A stretch of DNA of 64,000 bases from Streptomyces endocoffeicus (GCF_016741935.1 NZ_JAERRG010000007.1:248001-312000), one strand, 5' to 3'; counted from the first letter of the stretch, positions 32,765-41,826 are shown. The notes: a model not told the origin generated them from the sequence alone. Numbers and translations are program-made.

Positions 32765-33757
32765 CTAGCCCTTGCCCTTCTCCAGCCACATCTGATCGAT
32801 GTTGGCGTCGCACTTGTCGCCGGGGTCACACGACACGGTGATCGTGTTGGTGCCCTTGGAGAGCTGGACGATCGACCAGGTCTCGGTCCAGCCCTTCTCG
32901 TAGTCACCCTTCGGCGCGCCCGAGAAGTTCTTCATGTTGAGCGGCCGCGCCTCCTTCTTGCCGTTGATCGTCAGCGACATGCTCTGGTCCTCGCCCGGCA
33001 CGCCGTAGGTGACGTACAGCCGGTAGGACTTCGCCTTGGCCACGTCCAGGCTCCAGGTCGCGGACGAGCCCGGGGTGTTGAGCCCGCCGACGTAGGTGCC
33101 GCCCGCGGCCTTGGCGCCCTTGATGTCGCTCGCGGCGGCCGCGCCGCCGGTCAGCTTCATCTTCGCGGCGTCCTCGGTGGGCAGCTTCCCGTCACCCGGT
33201 CCCTTGGCGGGCCCGGAGGGCTCGCTGGGCCGGACGGAGGAGCCCGCCGTGGGCTGACCGGTCGGGTCGGCCTGGTCGTCCTTGTTGTCGTCACCGTTTG
33301 TGATCATGGCGACGCCGATGCCCACGAGGACCACCGCTACCACGGCGATGGCGCCGATGAGCAGTCCCTTGTTGTTGGGGCCGCGGCCGCCTCCGCCATG
33401 GCCGCCGCGCGGGGCGGCCGCACCGGGCTGGCCGGGCGCGCCGCCGGGCAGGGTCTCGGGGGCGGCGTAGTGGGCGTTCTGCCGGCCGTAGCCGCCCTGC
33501 TGGCCGTACCCCTGCGGCTGCTGGTTCGGGATCTGCTGGCCGTAGTTGCGCTCACCCACCGCGCGGACATGGTTGTACGAGGTGCGGGGAACCCCTGGCT
33601 GGGCCGGGCCCGGGTAGCCATAGCCACCGGTGCGGGGGGCGGCACCCGGCTGGCCCGACTGACCGCCCTCGTTCCCTTGATCGCCCTCCGAGCGATACAG
33701 GTAGGCGAACGGGTCGTCGTTCTCCGGTGTGTCCGAGCCGTTGTTGCCGGCCGTCAT
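32765..33757 (-). CDS. Membrane-anchored protein with C-terminal carbohydrate-binding (CBM35-like) domain
   Basis: 330 aa. N-terminal 125 residues are disordered and Gly/Gln/Tyr/Pro-rich (GYGQQGGYGRQ). One hydrophobic helix, LLIGAIAVVAVVLVGIGVAM (about 131-150), makes it a type II membrane protein. After an extracellular linker comes a beta-sandwich: GGTYVGGLNTPGSSATWSLD, SYRLYVTYGVPGEDQSMSLT and VQLSKGTNTITVSCDPGDKC, a CBM35/CBM6-like pattern with two C-terminal Cys that may form a disulfide. Probably binds cell-wall or environmental polysaccharide. Convergent with the PfkB gene, upstream of cdgB tail. Confidence 0.82.
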   Translation of the reverse strand: MTAGNNGSDTPENDDPFAYLYRSEGDQGNEGGQSGQPGAAPRTGGYGYPGPAQPGVPRTSYNHVRAVGERNYGQQIPNQQPQGYGQQGGYGRQNAHYAAPETLPGGAPGQPGAAAPRGGHGGGGRGPNNKGLLIGAIAVVAVVLVGIGVAMITNGDDNKDDQADPTGQPTAGSSVRPSEPSGPAKGPGDGKLPTEDAAKMKLTGGAAAASDIKGAKAAGGTYVGGLNTPGSSATWSLDVAKAKSYRLYVTYGVPGEDQSMSLTINGKKEARPLNMKNFSGAPKGDYEKGWTETWSIVQLSKGTNTITVSCDPGDKCDANIDQMWLEKGKG

Positions 33758-33943
33758 CCCTCGTCACTCCCCTATGCATATGGCCATCGGCGCAGGATCA
33801 GAACGCGCCACGACAGCTCATATCAGGGTCGAGAGGGCCTCAACAGGGCGTGTGCTGTCCGGATGGCCAATATTCACGATCGGTTCACTGTCGGCGGCAG
33901 GGCCGCATCGGCGCAGCCTACCGCGACCGACCGCCCCCCTACC

Positions 33944-35635
33944 TCATCCAGCCCGGCGGCGCTCCTTGGAGCGGGACCGCTTCTCGATGTACATCCGCTG
34001 GTCAGCGGAGTGCAGCACTTCTTCGGCCGACATTCCGCAGCCCGCCCAGCCAATGCCGAAGCTGGCGCCGACCCGGACGGCCCGGCCGTCCACCCGGATG
34101 GGCGGAATGATCGCGTTGCGCAGCCGTACCGCCAGGTCAGCCGCGTCGGCCCGGCCGAGGCCGTCGGCGAGGACGACGAACTCGTCACCGCCGAGGCGGG
34201 CGACCGTGTCCCCTTCCCGCACTCCGTTGGTCAGCCGGCGGGCGACCTCGATGAGTACGGCGTCGCCCGCGTGGTGCCCGAACCGGTCGTTGATGGACTT
34301 GAAGCCGTCGAGGTCGCAGAAGAGCACCGCGAGGCCCTTGTGGCCGTCGTCGATGTCGGAGTCCTCGTTGGGCGGGACGGTATGCACATGGCCGTCGAAC
34401 GGGGCGGTCTCGACCGGGGGCGGGGTGCCGAAGAACTCGAAATCGTCGAAACCGTGCAAATGCCCCGCCGCGTCCACATAGACCCCGCCGGAGCCCGCGA
34501 CACCGCCGTCCGACGCGCCCCCGCCCTCGTACCCCCCGCCCGGCCGGGGCGGGGTGGCGCACAGCCGGGCGGCCAGCCGGGCGCGCAGCTCGGCGCTGTT
34601 GGGCAGGCCGGTCAGGGAGTCATGGCTGGCGCGGTGGGCGAGCTGCAGCTCATGGCGCTTGCGCTCCTCGATGTCCTCGACATGGGTGAGCAGGAAGCGC
34701 GGGCCGTCGGCGGCGTCGGCCACCACCGAGTTGCGCAGCGAGACCCAGACGTATGAACCGTCGCGGCGGGCCAGCCGCAGCTCGGCGCGGCCGCCCTCGG
34801 CGGAGGTGCGCAGCAGGGTGCCGATGTCCTCGGGGTGGACCAGGTCGGAGAAGGAGAAGCGGCGCATCGTGGAGGCCGGGCGGCCCAGCAGTCGGCACAG
34901 GGCGTCGTTGGCCCGCAGCAGCCGGCCGTGCTGATCGCCGCCCATCTCGGCGATGGCCATGCCGCTGGGCGCGTACTCGAACGCCTGCCGGAAGGACTCC
35001 TCGCTGGCGCGCAGCGCCTGCTGTTCGCGCTCCAGGCGCAGCAGGGCGCGCTGCATATTGCCGCGCAGCCGGGCGTTGCCGATCGCGACGGCGGCATGGA
35101 AGGCGTACATCTGGAGGGCCTCGCGGCCCCAGGCACCGGGGTGGCGGCCGTTGCGCGGTTTGTCGACGGACAGGACGCCTATGAGCTCACCGCCGGAGGC
35201 GCCCGCCGCGTGGAGCGGCGCGAACAGGCGGTCCATCGGATGCCATTCGTCGGGGAAGCGGGGCGCGGGTCCTGTGGTGTGCCACTGCGGGACGTCGTCG
35301 TCGTCGAGGACCCAGCCCTCGCTGTACGGGATGAAGCGCAGATCGCCCCAGCGCTCACCCATGGACAGCCGTCGCTCCCAGGAGCAGCGGGAGCCGACCC
35401 GCCCGGCCATCAGCGCCTCGGCCCCGGCGCTGCCACCGACCGCGGCGACGACGAGGTCCCCGTCGGGGCGGACGAGGTTGACGGCCGACAACTCGAAGCC
35501 GAGCCCGGCGATGACACCGTCGGCGACGGCCTGAAGCGTGTCGGCGAGGCTGCGTGCGGTGTTCAGATCGGCGACCACCTGGTGCAGCTGCCGCAGTGTC
35601 GTAAGGCGGATGTACGGCTCCGACTCGGTCTCCAT
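33944..35635 (-). CDS. cdgB: GAF-PAS-GGDEF diguanylate cyclase, CdgB-like
   Basis: 563 aa from ATG 35635 (METESEPYIRL). GAF at about 25-190, PAS/PAC at about 205-325 (SFRQAFEYAPSGMAIAEM), GGDEF from 335. The signature is intact (LGGDEFVVL, 482-486) and an RxxD inhibitory site REGD is at 473-476, five residues before it, so an active, feedback-inhibited c-di-GMP synthase is expected. The GGDEF domain carries an insertion of about 70 Gly/His/Asp-rich residues (360-433). Domain order and chromosomal context match S. coelicolor CdgB, a BldD target in development. Note a perfect CRP-like palindrome at 35756. Confidence 0.9.
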   Translation of the reverse strand: METESEPYIRLTTLRQLHQVVADLNTARSLADTLQAVADGVIAGLGFELSAVNLVRPDGDLVVAAVGGSAGAEALMAGRVGSRCSWERRLSMGERWGDLRFIPYSEGWVLDDDDVPQWHTTGPAPRFPDEWHPMDRLFAPLHAAGASGGELIGVLSVDKPRNGRHPGAWGREALQMYAFHAAVAIGNARLRGNMQRALLRLEREQQALRASEESFRQAFEYAPSGMAIAEMGGDQHGRLLRANDALCRLLGRPASTMRRFSFSDLVHPEDIGTLLRTSAEGGRAELRLARRDGSYVWVSLRNSVVADAADGPRFLLTHVEDIEERKRHELQLAHRASHDSLTGLPNSAELRARLAARLCATPPRPGGGYEGGGASDGGVAGSGGVYVDAAGHLHGFDDFEFFGTPPPVETAPFDGHVHTVPPNEDSDIDDGHKGLAVLFCDLDGFKSINDRFGHHAGDAVLIEVARRLTNGVREGDTVARLGGDEFVVLADGLGRADAADLAVRLRNAIIPPIRVDGRAVRVGASFGIGWAGCGMSAEEVLHSADQRMYIEKRSRSKERRRAG

Positions 35636-35755
35636 CGATCGCACTCCCCCGAGACCTCGACAGCAAACTCCTGGCGTCTTGTCGTCCCATTGCCACGGCC
35701 ACTGAATCACAGCGAGCTGTCCACTCGGTACACAGGGTCAACAATTACTGCCTGC

Positions 35756-35771
35756 TGTGACTCATGTCACA
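35756..35771. promoter_or_regulatory. Perfect CRP-type palindrome TGTGA-N6-TCACA
   Basis: TGTGACTCATGTCACA fits the CRP/FNR-family consensus exactly. It lies 121 bases upstream of cdgB and 213 bases upstream of the divergent flavin reductase. A BldD site is the main alternative. The remainder of 35636-35983 shows no gene. Confidence 0.6.
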
Positions 35772-35983
35772 GACCGTGTTCACTTCTTCAACAGCGCGGG
35801 TGGGAGCGCTCCTAGTTTTTGTGATCGCAAATCCCGGAACGAGGGCGCCTGGCCATGCAAGGCGGCCGCCCGGGAAGCCCGGACACCCTCCGGCTCGGCG
35901 CCGGGCCTACGGCCCGCGACCTACACCCTGAGTGGTCCCCGGGCCCGATGCGGGGACCGGCCGGGGGCGGTTAGCGTCGAAGG

Positions 35984-36541
35984 GTGCTCCCAACGACTCC
36001 TTCCAGCCCAGCCGAGCCCGCCGTCCCCCATGCTGGTGGGGTGAGCGAGGACGAGTTCCGCATCGCGCTGTCGCGGTTCACCGCGGGCGTGGTGCTGGTG
36101 ACCGCGCACGACCCGGAGGAGGGGCCGCGCGGCGAGGACGTCGGCATGACGGCCACCGCGTTCATGTCAGTGTCACTTGACCCGCCGCTGGTGATGGTGA
36201 GCGTTCGCAACGGGTCCCGGATGGACGAGCTCCTGGAGCGACAGCCCCACTGGGCGGTATCGGTCCTGTCGCAGGGTCAGCGGCACATCGCGGGACGATT
36301 CGCCATGAAGGGTCGCATCAGCGACAGATTGCTGTTCGAGGACATGTCCGTGGTGCGGGGCGAACATACGGACGCGCCGCTCGCGGTGGGCGCGCTGGCG
36401 ACGCTGGAGTGCCGCACCGAGCAGCGGGTGACGGCCGGGGACCACACGCTGGTGGTGGCCCGGGTGCTCGCCGCGGCGGCACCGGCCGCGGAGGGCGGGC
36501 CGCTGACGTACTTCAGGGGGCGCTACCGGACGCTGGGGTGA
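35984..36541 (+). CDS. Flavin reductase family protein (FMN-binding split barrel)
   Basis: 185 aa from GTG 35984; an internal GTG at 36041 is possible. SEDEFRIALSRFTAGVVLVT, DVGMTATAFMSVSLDPPLVM, VSVLSQGQRHIAGRFAMKG and a closing YFRGRYRTLG match the HpaC/flavin-reductase-like family that supplies reduced FMN/FAD to monooxygenases or is a flavoprotein itself. No monooxygenase partner adjacent. Divergent from cdgB. Confidence 0.88.
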   Translation: MLPTTPSSPAEPAVPHAGGVSEDEFRIALSRFTAGVVLVTAHDPEEGPRGEDVGMTATAFMSVSLDPPLVMVSVRNGSRMDELLERQPHWAVSVLSQGQRHIAGRFAMKGRISDRLLFEDMSVVRGEHTDAPLAVGALATLECRTEQRVTAGDHTLVVARVLAAAAPAAEGGPLTYFRGRYRTLG

Positions 36542-36612
36542 GGGCGCCGGGGTGAGGAGCGCCGAAGAGGTGGCGGCCGGGGAACGGTGACCGGGCGGAC
36601 CGGGCGGCTCGG

Positions 36613-36700
36613 CCCGGGGCTACGTCCGGCCCGACCCGGGGCTACGTCCAGCGCCGCCCGGGAACACATCCAGCCCCGCCCGGGGCTACGTCCAGCCCCG
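36613..36700. repeat. 22-bp tandem repeat of the arfB 3' end
   Basis: On the minus strand GGGGCTGGACGTAGCCCCGG plus GC is repeated with a 22-bp period; CTA (TAG stop on the minus strand) recurs at 36620, 36642 and 36686, with a degenerate unit at 36664. The copy at 36686 is the arfB stop. Confidence 0.85.
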
Positions 36701-37123
36701 CCCCGTACGCCCACGCTTGGTCTCGCTCCGCTGCTTCTTCTCACGCAGCCGCCGCTCGTTGATGCCCCGGGGGATCCGGGTGGGGCGGCGCGGCTTGGGC
36801 GGTGGCGCGGTCGCCTCCGCGAGCAGTGACGCGAGCCTTACGGCGGCCGTCTCGCGGTTGCGCCACTGCGAACGGTGCTCGGAGGCCCGTACGGTCACCA
36901 CCCCGTCCACCAGCCGGCCCGCCAGCCGCTCCAGGGCGCGCTCCTTCCATACGGACGGCAGCGCTTCGGTGCGGGCGAGGTCGAAGCGCAGCTCGACCTG
37001 GCTGTCACTGGTGTTGACGTGCTGTCCGCCGGGCCCGGAGGACCGCGAGAAACGCCACATCAACTCGGCCTCCGGCAAGAAGACCGAACCTCGGATGACA
37101 TAGGGCGCGGGCATGTCCCCCAT
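36686..37123 (-). CDS. arfB: Alternative ribosome-rescue factor ArfB (peptidyl-tRNA hydrolase)
   Basis: 145 aa. GGQ catalytic loop in RFSRSSGPGGQHVNTSDSQV, followed by a basic C-terminal tail (PKPRRPTRIPRGINERRL; RREKKQRSETKRGRT-like) that in ArfB enters the empty mRNA channel. Hydrolyses peptidyl-tRNA on stalled ribosomes. ATG 37123; ATG 37114 is an alternative. Convergent with the flavin reductase gene across a repeat array formed from its own 3' end. Confidence 0.93.
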   Translation of the reverse strand: MGDMPAPYVIRGSVFLPEAELMWRFSRSSGPGGQHVNTSDSQVELRFDLARTEALPSVWKERALERLAGRLVDGVVTVRASEHRSQWRNRETAAVRLASLLAEATAPPPKPRRPTRIPRGINERRLREKKQRSETKRGRTGRGWT

Positions 37124-37297
37124 GGTCGCCTGCCGACCCCGGCGGCGTCATCTCGTTATCTCGTCGTACCCCGACATCAGGGTTTGGCAAAGAAAGTAAA
37201 GAGAGCTGGAACCTGTCGGGGCGTTCATGGCGTTGTGGAGGGTGACGACGGCTTCGCCCGTCGCCTCGGACCATAGAGACCACGAAAGGGACTCCCC

Positions 37298-37873
37298 ATG
37301 GCTGTAAGCCTGTCCAAGGGCGGCAACGTCTCGCTCACCAAGGAGGCACCGGGCCTGACCGCCGTCACGGTCGGCCTCGGCTGGGACGTCCGCACCACCA
37401 CGGGCACCGACTTCGACCTCGACGCGAGTGCCATCGCCGTGAACACGAACGGCAAGGTCTACTCCGACCAGCACTTCGTGTTCTTCAACAACAAGTCCAC
37501 GCCGGACCAGACCATCGTCCACACCGGTGACAACGTCACCGGCCAGGGCGAGGGCGACGACGAGCAGATCAACATCAACCTGGCCGGTCTGCCGGCCGAC
37601 GTGGAGAAGATCGTCTTCCCGGTCTCGATCTACGAAGCCGAGTCCCGTAGCCAGAACTTCGGCCAGGTGCGGAACGCGTTCATCCGCATCGTCAACCAGG
37701 CCGGCGGCACCGAGATCGCCCGCTACGACCTGAGCGAGGACGCGGCCACCGAGACCGCCATGGTCTTCGGCGAGCTGTACCGCAACGGCGCGGAGTGGAA
37801 GTTCCGTGCCGTGGGCCAGGGCTACGCCTCCGGCCTGGTGGGCATCGCCAAGGACTTCGGCGTCAGCGTCTGA
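37298..37873 (+). CDS. terD: TerD family protein
   Basis: 191 aa Ca2+-binding beta-sandwich protein. MAVSLSKGGNVSLTKEAPGL, GLGWDVRTTTGTDFDLDASA (Ca site Asp), DQHFVFFNNKSTPD, HTGDNVTGQGEGDDEQININ and AMVFGELYRNGAEWKFRAVG are canonical. AAAGGGA seven bases before the ATG. TerD proteins are tied to tellurite tolerance and, in Streptomyces, to calcium signalling and development. Single gene with a strong terminator. Confidence 0.96.
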   Translation: MAVSLSKGGNVSLTKEAPGLTAVTVGLGWDVRTTTGTDFDLDASAIAVNTNGKVYSDQHFVFFNNKSTPDQTIVHTGDNVTGQGEGDDEQININLAGLPADVEKIVFPVSIYEAESRSQNFGQVRNAFIRIVNQAGGTEIARYDLSEDAATETAMVFGELYRNGAEWKFRAVGQGYASGLVGIAKDFGVSV

Positions 37874-37895
37874 GGTTCCACCAGCGCACCACCAC

Positions 37896-37927
37896 CGAGG
37901 GCCGCCCCGCATCCGGGGCGGCCCTCG
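37896..37927. terminator. terD / tetR bidirectional terminator
   Basis: CGAGGGCCGCCCCG (37896-37909) and CGGGGCGGCCCTCG (37914-37927) pair perfectly around CATC, 22 bases after terD and before the convergent tetR stop. Confidence 0.88.
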
Positions 37928-37945
37928 CCGTGTCCGCGGCGAAAG

Positions 37946-38578
37946 TCACCCCTGCTCCCGTCCGGCACCGAAGGCGCCCGAGACCGCCTGGGAGAGGGCC
38001 CGCTTGCGGCGGGTGTGGGCCTTGGGCGGGTCGTCGGGGGCGGCGGTGGCGGAGAGGCCGGCTGCGGACCAGGTCAGGGCCATGGCGAGGACCAGCGCGA
38101 GGACGTCCTGGGGGTCGATCGAGGCGGTGACACGGCCGGCGCGCTGGGCCTCGGCGATCGCCTGGAGTTTGACGGTGACGGCGGATGACTCGGTCGCCAG
38201 GTCGTCAGTCGCCAGGCTGCCGGTCGCCAGGCTGCCGGTGACCAGGTTGTCGGTGACCACTCCTTCGAGCTTGGCCCAGGTGGCCAGGCGGATCAGTTCC
38301 GGCCGTTCGACGGCGGTCTCGTAGAGCCGCACGGCGTACTGGGGGAGGTCGTCGGCCGTGAACGGGACGGCGTCGACGACGGCGTCGGCGTGGAGGCGGA
38401 AGACGGCGCCGAAGAGGCCGAGCTTGTCCCCGAAGTAGGCGTACAGCTGCGCCTTGTTGACACCCGCGGCGGCCGCGATGCGGTCGACCCGTGCGCCCGC
38501 GATGCCATGGGCGGCGAAGTCGGCGGTGGCCGCGTCGAGCAGGCGGCGGCGGGTGGCATCGCTTTTCCGGGGAGACAC
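37946..38578 (-). CDS. TetR family transcriptional regulator
   Basis: 210 aa. HTH DFAAHGIAGARVDRIAAAAG, VNKAQLYAYFGDKLGLFGAVF, then a ligand domain (TetR_C_17-like). GTG at 38578. A repeated VTGSLATGSLATDDLATE segment around residues 108-125 comes from an in-frame 15-bp DNA repeat. Divergent from the alcohol dehydrogenase; two palindromic operators lie between them, so it probably represses both itself and the dehydrogenase. Confidence 0.92.
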   Translation of the reverse strand: MSPRKSDATRRRLLDAATADFAAHGIAGARVDRIAAAAGVNKAQLYAYFGDKLGLFGAVFRLHADAVVDAVPFTADDLPQYAVRLYETAVERPELIRLATWAKLEGVVTDNLVTGSLATGSLATDDLATESSAVTVKLQAIAEAQRAGRVTASIDPQDVLALVLAMALTWSAAGLSATAAPDDPPKAHTRRKRALSQAVSGAFGAGREQG

Positions 38579-38590
38579 GGGGGTCAGATT

Positions 38591-38606
38591 ACCAACTGGT
38601 TAGTTG
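38591..38606. promoter_or_regulatory. TetR operator copy 1
   Basis: ACCAACTGGTTAGTTG, imperfect palindrome centred on AACTGGTT, 13 bases upstream of the tetR start. Confidence 0.7.
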
Positions 38607-38644
38607 CCAGCGCTGGGCGTGGGCGCGTAGCGTACAAAAAACCA

Positions 38645-38660
38645 ACCAACTAGTTAGTTA
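38645..38660. promoter_or_regulatory. TetR operator copy 2
   Basis: ACCAACTAGTTAGTTA, palindrome centred on AACTAGTT, 20 bases before the dehydrogenase ATG. Differs from copy 1 at two positions; centre-to-centre distance is 54 bp. Confidence 0.72.
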
Positions 38661-38679
38661 GAAAATGAGGTGGGGACGC

Positions 38680-39690
38680 ATGTCCGTGCGCGCGTACGCG
38701 GTGGAGCGGGCCGGTGGGCCCATACAGCGGCTCGAGTACGAGCCGGAGCCCCTGGGCCCCCTGGAGGTCGACGTCGCCGTGACGCACTGCGGCGTCTGCC
38801 AGACCGATGTCAGCCTGGTGGACGACGTGTACGGCTTGTCCCGGTACCCGGTGGTCGCGGGGCATGAGGCGGTCGGTGTGGTCGAGGCCATGGGCGGCGC
38901 CGTCGACGGCACGCGGCTGGCCGTGGGTCAGCGCGTGGGTATCGGCGCGGTGGCCGGGGCGTGCTTCACCTGCGAGTGGTGCCTCACCGGCCGACAGTAT
39001 CTGTGCCCGCACAAGGACGACACGGCGCTGCGCGGCGACCGCGGCGCGTTCGCCACCCGGGTGCGGGCGAGTGACTGGCGGTATGTCCAGCCGCTGCCCG
39101 ACACGCTCGCCTCCGAGCACGCGGCGCCGCTGCTGTGCGCCGGGATCACGGTCTTCTCGTCGATCGCCCGGAACGGGGTGCGGCCCACGGACCGGGTCGC
39201 CGTGGTGGGCGTGGGCGGCCTGGGCCACCTCGCGATCCAGTTCCTCGCCAAGTGGGGCTGCCATGTGACCGCCATCTCCTCGACGGCGGCGAAGGCGGAC
39301 GACGCCCGGCGGTTCGGCGCCCATGAGTTCATCGTCGCGGATGAGGGGCTGGAGCGGGCCACGGGCTCGTTCGACTTCATCCTCTCGACCGTCTCGGCCG
39401 ATCTGCCGTGGGACGCGTACCTCGCGGCGCTGCGCCCGGAGGGGACGCTGTCCGTGGTCGGCGTTCCCCACGGGCCGTTCAGCTTCCACCCGTTGAGCCT
39501 GCTGCCGGGCGAGAAGCGGATCGTCGGCGGCGTCGTGGGATCAGCGGAGGAGAACCGGCGGATGCTGGACTTCGCGGCGCGGCACGGCATCCGCCCGGCC
39601 GTCGAGACGTTCCCGGTCGCGCGCATCGACGAGGCGCTCGACCACGTCCGCCACGGACGCGCGCGCTACCGGGCGGTGCTGGAGTTCTGA
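38680..39690 (+). CDS. Zinc-dependent alcohol dehydrogenase, cinnamyl-ADH-like
   Basis: 336 aa MDR-family oxidoreductase from ATG 38680 (GTGGGG just upstream). Catalytic Zn ligands: Cys in THCGVCQTDVS and GHEAVGVVEAMG; structural Zn cysteines C-x2-C-x2-C-x7-C in CFTCEWCLTGRQYLC. Rossmann motif VAVVGVGGLGHLAIQFLAKW. The substrate is likely an aldehyde/alcohol, and induction through the divergent TetR is suggested by the shared operators. Its last codons and stop are duplicated immediately downstream. Confidence 0.93.
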   Translation: MSVRAYAVERAGGPIQRLEYEPEPLGPLEVDVAVTHCGVCQTDVSLVDDVYGLSRYPVVAGHEAVGVVEAMGGAVDGTRLAVGQRVGIGAVAGACFTCEWCLTGRQYLCPHKDDTALRGDRGAFATRVRASDWRYVQPLPDTLASEHAAPLLCAGITVFSSIARNGVRPTDRVAVVGVGGLGHLAIQFLAKWGCHVTAISSTAAKADDARRFGAHEFIVADEGLERATGSFDFILSTVSADLPWDAYLAALRPEGTLSVVGVPHGPFSFHPLSLLPGEKRIVGGVVGSAEENRRMLDFAARHGIRPAVETFPVARIDEALDHVRHGRARYRAVLEF

Positions 39691-39728
39691 CGCCGGACCG
39701 GCGGTGCTGGAGTTCTGACGCCGGGCCG
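39673..39728. repeat. 28-bp tandem duplication of the dehydrogenase 3' end
   Basis: GCGGTGCTGGAGTTCTGACG plus CCGGACCG at 39673 repeats at 39701 with one base change. The first copy includes the TGA stop. Confidence 0.92.
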
Positions 39729-40206
39729 TGCCCCCGGTAAACGCGGCCGCGCCCGCGCCCCGCGCACAGATCGCCTTCTCGTCGCGTACACAGCAACGCA
39801 CGGCAACCCCGCCCGCCGCGCCCGCCGATCGCCCCGCCGCGCTCGTCACCTGGGCGATCGGCCGGGCCCTGCCCCCGCCCCGGCCGGCGGCACCGATGCG
39901 GCAGGGGCATGACGTAGTGGCATAAGTCGGCATCAACCAGCCGTTGTTGCCTCATGCCTCGCTGACCGAATTCGCCCCTACTTGAATAACGTCGAGTCAA
40001 ATTCTTGTTACGCGTCTATCCCAACCGATCGTTCAATGACAATCTCTGGTCGGCCCGCCGCACGTCTTCTGACCCCGCGGTAAGGCCCTCATGCACCTCT
40101 CTGTGCACCACTCGCACCACTCCTGCTCGACCGGACGGCCCACCCATGGCCGTCCGTACCCCCTACACAGGGCCGCGACCCGGCGGCCCCAAGGCAAGGA
40201 GACCGA
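39729..40206. other. Gene-free region before the M4 protease
   Basis: About 480 bases with no supported ORF. The part 39960-40040 is AT-richer (CTTGAATAACGTCGAGTCAA, ATTCTTGTTACGCG) and probably holds the protease promoter, giving a long leader. Nothing else seen. Confidence 0.4.
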
Positions 40207-41826
40207 GTGAGACCCATCGCTTCCTCCCCCCGTAAGAAGACCGTCCGCGTGGCGGCGCTCGTCGCCTCCGCCGCCATGGTCGTCATCGGCGTGCAGACCG
40301 GCCAGGCCAGCGCCCAGCCGGAGCACTCCCGCGAGGCGGGCGCCACGGCGCTTCCGCTGACCGCGGGCGAGCGCGCCACCGCGATCAAGGCGGCCCAGGC
40401 CGACGCCTCCGCGCAGGCCGAGTCCCTCGGGCTCGGGGCCAAGGAGAAGCTCCTCGTCCGCGACGTCATCAAGGACGCGGACGGAACCGTTCACACCCGC
40501 TACGAGCGCACCTACGCGGGGCTGCCCGTCCTCGGCGGCGACCTGGTCGTCCACGAGAAGACCAGCGGCGCGCGCTCCGTCAACAAGGCCACCGACGCGC
40601 GGATAGCGGTCAAGAGCACCGACGCCGCCGTGGCCTCCTCGGCCGCCTCCGGCACCGCGCTGAAGGCCGCGCCGAAGGCGACCACCGGCGAGAAGGCCAA
40701 GTCGCCGCGGAAGGTGGTCTGGGCGGCCACCGGCACGCCCGTCCTGGCCTGGGAGACCGTCGTCACCGGCACGCAGGCCGACGGCACCCCGAGCGAGCTG
40801 CACGTCGTCACCGACGCCACCACGGGCAAGAAGCTGTCCCAGTGGGAGGGCGTCGAGACCGGCACCGGCACCAGCAAGTACAGCGGCACGGTGCCCCTGG
40901 GCACCACCAAGAGCGGCTCCACCTACAGCCTCACCGACTCCACCCGGGGCAACCACAAGACGTACGACCTGAACCAGGGCAGCTCGGGAACCGGCACCCT
41001 GTTCACCGACGCGGACGACACATGGGGCGGCGGACGCCAGACCGCCGGTGTCGACGCGCACTACGGCGCGGCCGAGACCTGGGACTTCTACAAGGAGTTC
41101 CTCGGCCGCAACGGCATCAAGAACAACGGCGTGGGCTCGTACTCCCGCGTCCACTACGGCAACAACTACGTCAACGCCTTCTGGCAGGACTCCTGCTTCT
41201 GCATGACGTACGGCGACGGCTCGGGCAACGCCAACGCGCTGACCGCGATGGACGTGGCCGGCCACGAGATGAGCCACGGTGTGACCGCGGCCACCGCGAA
41301 CCTCAACTACGCCGGTGAGCCCGGCGGTCTCAACGAGGCCACCTCCGACATCATGGCCACCGCGGTGGAGTTCTACTCGGGCAACTCCGCGGACGTCGGT
41401 GACTACCTCATCGGCGAGAAGATCAACATCAATGGCGACGGCACCCCGCTGCGCTACCAGGACAAGCCCAGCAAGGACGGGGCGTCCAAGGACTACTGGT
41501 CCTCGACGCTCGGCAACATCGACGTCCACTACTCCTCCGGCCCCGCCAACCACTTCTTCTACCTGCTGTCCGAGGGCAGCGGCGCGAAGGTGATCAACGG
41601 CGTGAGCTACAACAGCCCGACCTACGACGGCTCGACCGTCACCGGGATCGGCCGGGACAAGGCCATCAAGATCTGGTACCGGGCCCTGACCACGTACTGG
41701 ACCTCGACGACCAAGTACGCGGGCGCCCGCACCGGCACCCTCAGCGCCGCCTCCGACCTCTACGGGGCCAACTCCACCGAGTACAAGGCGGTCGCCGCCG
41801 CCTGGACCGCGATCAACGTGAAGTAA
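40207..41826 (+). CDS. Secreted M4 family neutral zinc metalloprotease
   Basis: 539 aa. GTG start; signal peptide KKTVRVAALVASAAMVVIGV with cleavage near QASA-QP. FTP/PepSY propeptide follows (VRDVIKDADGTVHTRYERTY; GGDLVVHEK). Catalytic domain: HEMSH at 353-357 (Zn His353, His357; Glu354), third ligand Glu377 in LNEATSD, 24 residues later as in thermolysin, and DVHYSSGPANHFFYL with the transition-state His. Thermolysin-like extracellular proteolysis. Ends in the FTAL..WTAINVK type peptidase M4 C-domain; no extra C-terminal domain. Confidence 0.96.
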   Translation: MRPIASSPRKKTVRVAALVASAAMVVIGVQTGQASAQPEHSREAGATALPLTAGERATAIKAAQADASAQAESLGLGAKEKLLVRDVIKDADGTVHTRYERTYAGLPVLGGDLVVHEKTSGARSVNKATDARIAVKSTDAAVASSAASGTALKAAPKATTGEKAKSPRKVVWAATGTPVLAWETVVTGTQADGTPSELHVVTDATTGKKLSQWEGVETGTGTSKYSGTVPLGTTKSGSTYSLTDSTRGNHKTYDLNQGSSGTGTLFTDADDTWGGGRQTAGVDAHYGAAETWDFYKEFLGRNGIKNNGVGSYSRVHYGNNYVNAFWQDSCFCMTYGDGSGNANALTAMDVAGHEMSHGVTAATANLNYAGEPGGLNEATSDIMATAVEFYSGNSADVGDYLIGEKININGDGTPLRYQDKPSKDGASKDYWSSTLGNIDVHYSSGPANHFFYLLSEGSGAKVINGVSYNSPTYDGSTVTGIGRDKAIKIWYRALTTYWTSTTKYAGARTGTLSAASDLYGANSTEYKAVAAAWTAINVK

